From Cryptomeria japonica (lineage: Eukaryota; Streptophyta; Pinopsida; Cupressales; Cupressaceae): a stretch of 64,000 nucleotides of DNA. The stretch is taken from assembly GCF_030272615.1 (NCBI RefSeq), contig NC_081410.1, positions 227,384,915 to 227,448,914 of the forward strand, read 5' to 3'. The notes under the pieces are model-generated. The model ran no database searches. It had not been told where the DNA came from and saw only the letters and a list, made by a program, of their open reading frames with translations. Position 1 is the first letter of the stretch. Every line of letters begins with the position of its first letter. The translations under genes and the position numbers were made by a program. Shown one piece after another: positions 56,792 through 64,000 of the stretch.

Positions 56792-59449
56792 TGAAAGAAT
56801 AAGTATCCAGTAGATTACTGAGAGAGGGGGGGGTGAATCAGTAAATAGAAAAATGGATACAAACTTTCCCAATCTCAATTTCAATCACACAAAGTAAACT
56901 TATCAAAGAAATACCTCTGTCAAGATAAAACATCATAAGAAAACCGGTTGACTATTACAACAAGTTAACAGTAAACACCATCAAACTTATAAACATCCAA
57001 ATGCTTTATCATATGTCAACAAACTTCATTTCTCAATGCTTTCGGTTATCATGACTTATCAAAATAGTTAAGTAGATAATCAAATAAACCATAAGATCAT
57101 AACCACAAAAATATTCACCACATGACACAAATATTTTTGACATGGAAACCCAAATGGAAAAAACCACAGTGAGATGAGACTCACAAGATAACTATCTGAA
57201 CTCTTTTGAAGTTTGCCCTGTTAGGAGCCAAGCCCGTTAAAGCTTTACAAAAGTCCTGTTAAGAATCATCTGGTTTAAGGGATTGAATACAAATGCCTGG
57301 TTAGAAGAAATACCCTGTTAGGAGTAACCTCGATAGAGGATTTGAAAATCCAAGCTAATGGATCACCTTGTTAGAGCTTACCTAGTTAAGGGATTTCAGT
57401 TCTACTATAATTGCTAGAAAACAACAAGGGTTTGCTTGATATGTCTGAATAGCACTACACTTTCTTGATCAGATCCTTTTTAAGCTTCTATCTCCCTTTA
57501 CTCAAAGTGTAGACACATTATCTAGTTCAACAACCACACACTCAACTGGTCTCTGCCAACACCTTTTACAAAACAACTTGATCGACCTTATAAGCAAATC
57601 AATTAGGTCGGAAACATTAGTCAAAATGCTAATAGATATTCGAAACAAGTTGATTCAAGTATAACCATTGGATTACATAGAAATCTCTGCACATTAATCA
57701 AGAAAGCCTTGACCGCTCTTTGATCACCTCTTTGATCTTTGTAACTCATCATGTGCTTTGCATTATATGCAATACACTTTGCTCATTCCCTAGACAAAAG
57801 GTTACAAAAATGCGCCAAAAACATTTTGAAATTGTCTTCATACAATGACCATACATGTCACCATCATTACCACTCATCATCAGATCATAAACCATCATAA
57901 CCAATACAACAACCTTAATCAATTAAGGTTTAACAAAAATAATTGGTAGGGTTTACTGGCTACATCAAATAGATAGGGTTTAACCTTTTACCGGTTACCG
58001 GTTTAAATCACAAACTTACATACCGGTTTACAATTTCCTTCACAAAGCTAATCCTACCAGTTACAAGACAATATCTACAATAACAACAATATCATTATAG
58101 GTAAATTGACATCAATGACAACATAACATATCATTAATGCAAACTTCATGAAAATACCAATACATAAATTATTACATGATGGCCTCAACCCTTGTGGCCC
58201 ATTTTACCCCACATGTTGTATCTTATGGTGCCAATGTGAATTTGTAAAATTTCTTAGTAAATGATATCAAACCTTTACCTACAAAGTGAACAAACATGTC
58301 AGATAAAAATAAGACTGTTAGGTCCACTCGAGGTTAAGAGATTTCCTGTCACTTACAAAAATAAATAACAGTAATAAAATATATATCTGTAACTTCACAT
58401 TTGAAATGTTATAGCAAACTCAATGTGCTCAAAATAATCTATCATAAGACTTATCTTCCTCCTTGTTGGGCTTCTCACTCTGTTCTTCAATCAAATCTTC
58501 AATCTTCTGTACTCTGTAATCACTTCTGCAGCATCACTATTCTTCTTTTTGCCCGCATACTTTGTTCATCAACTTTTCTTTATTTATAAGCAATTCCTAA
58601 CTGCTTAATCTCCTTAATCACATTTCCCATGATTAATCTTAGCCATTAGATCTTTAAACTTGACTAGGTTCATTGAATCCTCCGAACTGAAAAATGTTTT
58701 ATCTTGCCTTGAAACTTGCGTTCCTTCTTGGTACTTGTGCTCGGTCATAACCGTTCAAACTCTGTTGTAGATCTAACTCTTGAATTTTAATTGTCGTTGA
58801 TCCTTAACAAACTTCTTGCACGACATTCCAATCTTCTATAAATCTCCAGCTCATTGGCATCCTTCATTTAATAATTTATTTATTCATCCAATGCATTTTG
58901 TTACTGGTCGGTTGATACTTGGTTAATTCTGAACTTTACTCGGTAGACATTCTTTATTTGTCTCGGTAGCTTTGCTTGCTGACGACACTCGGTGACTTCT
59001 TTCTTCTTTAACCGACACCGATAACCTTGGAATTTACCGACTGGCTCCTTGCTCAGGAAAAATAGAATAGTATCAAACCTTTACTCATTCTATTGCATGA
59101 AATCTTTTCTCCTTCTTATTCAATCTCCGAATACACATATATAGGATATCAAAACAATCAAAATAACATAATCTCATCACTGTCTAACTCGTTAATAGTT
59201 TCCCATTGAATAACTTATTACTCCCCTTCATTTTCACATTCTTTCTGTGTCACTTACCGACATCTTTATACTCATCAAAACATACTCTTTAAGATATGGC
59301 AACATCATATTGAATCAGAATATCAATTGCTTGACATCAATGACAAAATAATATTATTAAGATAGTAATCATCCTTTATCAATTATATCATCAATCTCCA
59401 ACAACCTTCTCAATATCATCATACCAACAAACTTAATGTAATGCCAACA
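56792..59449 (-). repeat. Copia-C 3' LTR, apparently chimeric
   Basis: On the minus strand starts TGTTGGCATTACATTAAG at the polypurine tract and can be followed to about 58300 by its match to the LTR at 47445. From about 57420 to 56792 it again matches that LTR's last third, including the C-run block (56820-56838). Between them about 900 bp is extra, with its own GTTGTCATTGATGTCAA phrase near 58110, like the start of related LTRs. The left end at 56792 is inferred. A TATA box lies at plus 58581-58588. Confidence 0.7.
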
Positions 59450-59461
59450 ATCTCCCCCTTT
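59450..59461 (-). other. Copia-C polypurine tract
   Basis: Minus-strand AAAGGGGGAGAT directly before TGTTGGC. Confidence 0.9.
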
Positions 59462-59818
59462 GGCATTGATGGCAATACCAACTTGATTTATTCCAATTGA
59501 TTCGAACTGTTGTTATTCTTCTCCTATTATCCTTGAGTTGTAAACTTCTCCTGTAATCTTCTCCCCCTGTCATTAGTCTTCTCCCCCTTTGACAACAATG
59601 CCAAAAGTAAAATTGATCCATGATTACTTCCCCTGTGAAGTGATTTCCTTGTTGTTAAAACATATACAAATGTATCATCTTAGTCTCGGTCAGAGCATCT
59701 TGTCTTCATTCACTATTTCCTGCACAACTTTAGACAATCTCCTAAAGTGTGTAAATCTTCATCAACTCACAAATAGTATTCTGTAGAGTCATAGAATTGA
59801 TTCTTTCACTGAACTTTG
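59462..59818 (-). other. Copia-C 3' untranslated region
   Basis: About 360 bp between RNase H and polypurine tract. Contains two more purine tracts of the same form (AAAGGGGGAGAAG near 59580-59592 and CAGGGGGAGAAG near 59560-59572). Confidence 0.7.
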
Positions 59819-60331
59819 TCAGTGAGTACTAGATAGGGGTAGGACCCCTAACTTACTTCTGAGATCCTCAAAAGTGTCCCTTGGTAGTGGCTTCGTGAAG
59901 ATGTATGCTATTTGTTCCTTTGTGCTAACATATTCTAGCACAACTTTCTTTTCTTGAACTTCTTCTCTTAGATAATGATATTTTATAGAAATATGCTTTG
60001 TCTTAGAGTACATTATCGGATTCTTTGAAATGTTAATAGCACTTGTATTATCACAAAATATAGTTACCAGCTTGGTAACTGTCTCATTCATACCTTCCAA
60101 CAGTTGTTTGATCCATGCTATATTGGTACAATTCAATGCTACAATGACATATTCAACTTCGGCTGTTGACTGTGAAATGCATCCTTGTTTCTTGCTAAGC
60201 CAACTCACTAGTCTTCCTCCCAAAAAGCAAGCTCCACCACTTGTGCTTTTCCTGTCATCAATGTTTCCTGCCCAATCAACATCAGTATAGACTGTTAAGT
60301 CAAAATCATTCCTTTTTATATAGTAAACCAT
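59819..60331 (-). pseudogene. Copia-C RNase H
   Basis: 170-codon open frame, nearly intact: LTVYTDVDWAGNIDDRKSTSGGACFLGG (first Asp), SWLSKKQGCISQSTAEVEYV (Glu), and LVTIFCDNTSAINISKNP (Asp), then the KHISIKYHYLREEV tail. Ends TGA at 59819. It is one base out of frame with the RT upstream; the shift falls in an A-run near 60310-60320. Confidence 0.9.
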
Positions 60332-61313
60332 AATCTTTAGTGCCTCTCAAGTATCTAAAAATTCTCTTGATTGTTGTCATATGGGTTTCTTTGGGATCTG
60401 CAGAAAATCTTGCAGTTATACCTACTGCATGTGCTATATTAGGCCTGCTGTGAACTACATATTGCAACTTTCCAATCATAGATTGGTAAAGTGTCTCATC
60501 AATAGATGCAGATTCATCATTCTTTGATAGTTTACAATTAGTAGTCATAGGAGTACTTAAAAGTTTAGAATCCTCCATTCCAAATTTCTTCAAGATTTCC
60601 TTTAAATACTTCGATTGAGTAATGAAAATCCCATTTTTTATTTGCAGTATTTGTAAACCTATAAAATACTTTATTTCACCGATTAATGACATCTCAAATT
60701 CTTTGCACATTTCATTTCCAAAGTTCTTACATAAAGAATGAGTTCCACAAAAAATAATATCATCTACAAATATGGCTCAAATTAGTATTCCATTATCCTT
60801 ATCATTCTTCACATACATGTTGTTGTTTTCACTAGTCCTTATAAATCCAATCTTTATTAAGTAAGAGTGCAACCTTTCATACCATTCTCTAGGTGCTTGC
60901 TTTAGGCCATATAAATCTTTGTTCAACTTACATACCTGATCTTTATTCTTCTCTTCAATAAATCCTTCAGGCTATTCAATATATACTTCTTCTTCTAGTA
61001 TACCATTCAAAAATGCAAATTTAACATCCATTTGATATACCTTAAAATTTTTGTAAGTAGCATATGCCAACAATGTTCTCACTCCCTCAAGTCTTGCCAC
61101 AAGTGCAAAAGTTTCACCATAGTCTATTCCTTCTTCTTGAGCATAACCTTTGCAAACTAGCCTTGCTTTATTCTGAATGACCTCACCTTTTTCATTTAGC
61201 TTATTTCTGAAAATCCACTTTGTACCGATTACATTTTTCTCTTTTGGTCTTGGGACCAGTGTCCATGTTTCATTTTTCTTGATTTGTTCAATCTCTTCTA
61301 TCATAGCATTCAC
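60306..61313 (-). pseudogene. Copia-C reverse transcriptase
   Basis: [26 protein letters not shown] opens RT; then [44 protein letters not shown] (first catalytic Asp), LYGLKQAPREWYERL, and FVDD (box intact, near 60760). The end has GEIKYFIGLQI and YQSMIGKLQYVVHSRPNIAHAVG. Two stops interrupt one frame: TAG after YIE (about 60974) and TGA just before the FVDD segment (about 60775). Otherwise well preserved. Confidence 0.92.
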
Positions 61314-62400
61314 CCAATCTTCATTGCTTGGTGCCTCTTTTACTATCCTCAGTTCAAACTCAGATATCAGACATGTGTTCTATCTCAATTTGTTCCTTGT
61401 CATCACTGGAGCATCCTTATCTCCTACAATCTAACTTGATGCATGGTTTATTCTAACATATTTTTCTAATATAGGCTCGGTAGGCTCTGTATGATCTTCT
61501 TCATCACTCGGTAACTGAGTATTTTCTTCATCGGCTTTCTCGGTTAGACTTCTCGGTTGTACATATACAAACTCTTCATAATCTTCTAGTTCTTTAGAAT
61601 TTCCTTCATCATTCCTTTCTGCAAATTCATCAATTTTCACATTTGCACTTTCCACTATTTTGTTAGATGATTTGATCAGACATTTAAATGCTTTACTCCT
61701 AGAGGAATAACCAAGAAATGTTCCTTCCTCGCTTTTCCGATCAAATTTTCCATTTCTGTCATCTTTGTGAACATAACATCTACTTCCAAATATTTTAAAA
61801 TAGCTTACATTTGGTTTCTTGTCATACCAGATTTCATACGGTGTCTTAATAGTTCCTTTCTTCAGTTGTACTCAGTTCAAGGTGTAAACTACAGTGCTTA
61901 TTGCTTCTCTCCAAAATATTTGAGGTACTCTCTTTTCTATCATCAAAGTTCTGGCACAATCTACAATTGATTTGTTTCTTCTTTCAGCTATCCCATTTTG
62001 TTGTGGTGTTCTCGGTGTAGACACTTCTCTCTTTATACCATGATCATTGCAAAATAAGTTAAATTCATCTGAAATGAACTCTCCTCCTCTATCAGATCTT
62101 AGACATTTCAACTGTCTTCCTGTTTCTTTTTCAACTCTTGCCTTATACCATTTGAACATTTGAAAGGCTTCTGATTTCTCTTTTAAAAACATAACTAACA
62201 TCATCCTTGAGTAATCATCCACAAATAATATGAAGTATTTATCAACATAATTTTGAACTTTCATAGGACCACAAAGATTAGTGTGCACAAGATCTAAAAT
62301 TCCTGTAGAAGTGTAAGACTTACTTGTAAAGCTTGATTTTGTCATCTTACCCATCTGGCATCCTTAGCATATTGCATTCTCAGGTTTTTCTAAGCTCGAT
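61314..62400 (-). pseudogene. Copia-C integrase
   Basis: In frame with RT and gag. Core: LDLVHTNLCGPM (the first Asp is the D of LDLVHT), FVDDYSRMMLVMFLKEKSEAF, CLRSDRGGEFIS (second Asp), and TPQQNGIAERRNKSIV (Glu). All three DDE residues are visible. After YTLN a TGA occurs where Arg is usual, then TPYEIWYDKKPNVSYFKIFGSRCYV continues. The tail (61434-61655) is an acidic, unconserved linker (DEFAERNDEGNSKELEDYEE). Confidence 0.9.
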
Positions 62401-62880
62401 AGACCTCTTACTCGGTGCTTCTTACTTATTTTGATCAGGTTATCAAAATTTACATGACAAAACCTTCTATGCCATAACCAGGTATCTTCTATTTTTGCAT
62501 ACAGATAATTGTTCCGAGTTGAGTCAAGATGAAATGTATTACCTCTTGTTTAAGTCGCGGTAGTAGCCAACTTTCCATGTTTGTCATGAACTTTGACAAT
62601 TCCTTTCTGAAATTCTATTCGATATCCTGTATTGTTTAGCTGTTCTACACTCAAAAAATTGTATTTCAGACCTTCAACCCAATATACATCATCACATTTA
62701 GCATTGTCAAGAAGTGTGATAAAACCTTTACCTTTTACAGGACATGGTGCATCATTACCAAATCTTACATAACCTCCATCATAATCTTCTAATTTAACAA
62801 ACTTGTGTTTATCACCTATCATGTGATGTGAGCATCCACTATCTATGATCCAAGAATCATTATTATTTGTGTAATTTTAG
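62401..62880 (-). pseudogene. Copia-C protease and gag-pre-integrase
   Basis: Protease active site DSWIIDSGCSHHMIG (near 62830) with the usual D-S-G and H-M; YVRFGNDAPCPVKGKG and DVYWVEGLKYNFLSVEQL follow. The gag-pre-integrase zinc region is H-x3-H and C-x2-C (WLWHRRFCHVNF, GCQMGKM), with a stop replacing a residue beside the first Cys (near 62370). Stops near 62548 and 62370 break an otherwise continuous frame. Confidence 0.88.
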
Positions 62881-64000
62881 GCTTTTCCTTCATACCTTTC
62901 TTCATCTGATCTATCTTTGATAGCCACATATACAACTTCCTTTGTCTCAGTCCCATCAGATTTATCATCATTGGATTCCTCATCAGCTACTAGGCATGTC
63001 TTTCTATCTCTCCTTCTGAAGTCTCGGTGCCCTCTGTATTGGTTGTCTTTCTGTCTATCATCTCGACATTCTCTCTTTTCACTAGATTCTTTGTCAAGAC
63101 AGTTAGAAGCCATATGTCCAATTTTATCACAGTTAAAACATTTTAAAGGTAGCTTTCCTTTATACTTACCTTTGCCTCTCGGTAACATTTTGTCCAATAA
63201 TGCTTCAAACTCTTCCTGCTTTCTAATTTCCTCATAAATTTTGTGTACTTCTTCCATTTTTTTATGAAATCTCTCACTTGCTCCACTGTGATTTCCTTCA
63301 GCATACTTATACATTCTATCATCGTAATCATTAGATTCACCAAGATGAAAAGAATTGAATGTAGATTCAACTTTGTTTACCGAAGACCCACTGTTATCAA
63401 ACTTACTTAACTCAAAAGCATGTAGCTTACCGATAGTAGCATCCAAAGAGACTGGCATGTTTGGTACAAACCTTAATTCATTAATTGTAGAGACTCGAAT
63501 GGCATAAGTAGGTAGAAGTGTTCTCAGCAACTTACTTGTTACATCCTTTTCTTCAATAGTTCCTCCTGCTCCTTTGATTTGATTGATAGTTTCCTTTAAC
63601 CTTGTATTGGATTATGTTCTCACCTTCATTCATTCTCATGGATTCAAGTTGTCCTCTTATTATATCTACTTTTGCTCTTTGAACATGTTCATCACCACCA
63701 TACAAAGATGTAAGCTTATTCTACATAGCTTTGGCATCATTACAACCTTCTAGATCATTAAACTCTGAGTCGGTCAATGTTGATGTTATTTCAATCATTG
63801 CTTGAATATGTTCTTGCTTTTCCTTTATTTCTTCCATTGTCATAGGGTAGGTGCTAGGTGCAGTGTAATCATTCTCCAGATAATATGTTGCATATTCTCC
63901 AATTCTTGATAAGTGCAGCTTCATTCTTTTCTGCTATGTGGAGAAACTTGACTTGTTCAACTTTGGTGCATCCCTTTTATACATCTTCGGATATTGCCTC
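62877..64000 (-). pseudogene. Copia-C gag (continues past window)
   Basis: The knuckle CFNCDKIGHMASNC is a perfect C-x2-C-x4-H-x4-C (near 63130). Upstream is a hydrophilic region with EVHKIYEEIRKQEEFEALLD and LLRTLLPTYAIRVSTI of the Copia gag domain. A one-base shift near 63600 links to the more N-terminal frame (63721-63924: YLENDYTAPSTYPMTMEEIKEKQEHIQAMIEI). One stop lies near 63721 and one at 62877. The ATG and 5' LTR lie beyond 64000. Confidence 0.88.

Overview
This is plant nuclear DNA, almost certainly an intergenic repeat block from a large-genome seed plant. A gymnosperm is my guess from the retrotransposon styles, not a proof. I found no host gene, tRNA, rRNA or CRISPR array. Everything I could classify is retrotransposon, and most coding sequence is broken by stops, frameshifts or deletions.

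Layout. One old minus-strand Ty1/Copia element (here Copia-A) spans about 1218-45627 and has been opened by three insertions. (1) A 5.5 kb non-autonomous LTR element with no gag or pol (LARD-like, 1315-6856, target duplication CAAAA) sits in its 3' LTR. (2) A plus-strand Ty3/Gypsy element with gag and protease only (Gypsy-B, 12931-21928, duplication AGATT) sits in its gag. Gypsy-B itself carries two Copia-type LTRs (15497-16343 and 18474-19731). (3) A 22 kb minus-strand Tat-lineage Ty3/Gypsy element (23619-45566, duplication ATATG) sits in its 5' LTR. The Tat element carries a 5'-truncated LINE (40620-43980, 15-bp duplication) in its leader. An unclassified 1.5 kb insert also interrupts the Copia-A RNase H (about 7970-9465).

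The Tat element is the most interesting object. On the minus strand it reads: 5' LTR, primer site, long leader with tandem arrays, gag, protease, G-patch, RT, RNase H, second RNase H, integrase. Beyond pol lies an antisense (plus-strand) plant-mobile-domain gene with its own TATA box and intron. The leader has two exact 22-bp-period arrays with core ATTGCGTGA, and the antisense intron has a 20-bp-period array with core TTACGCAT. In the element's sense RNA these cores are largely complementary to each other.

Right of 45627 are about 1.8 kb of unassigned DNA, a Copia-type LTR with a polypurine tract before it and a primer site after it (47445-48887), unassigned DNA, a Gypsy LTR with adjoining 3' internal sequence (51998-about 53260), a solo Gypsy LTR (55279-56077, duplication TCTAC), and a second minus-strand Copia element (Copia-C). 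Copia-C has a 3' LTR at 56792-59449 and a gag-pol that runs off the right edge; its gag-pol is the least damaged in the window.

All calls come from reading the sequence and from knowledge of the families. No alignment or database search was run, and divergence statements are by eye.
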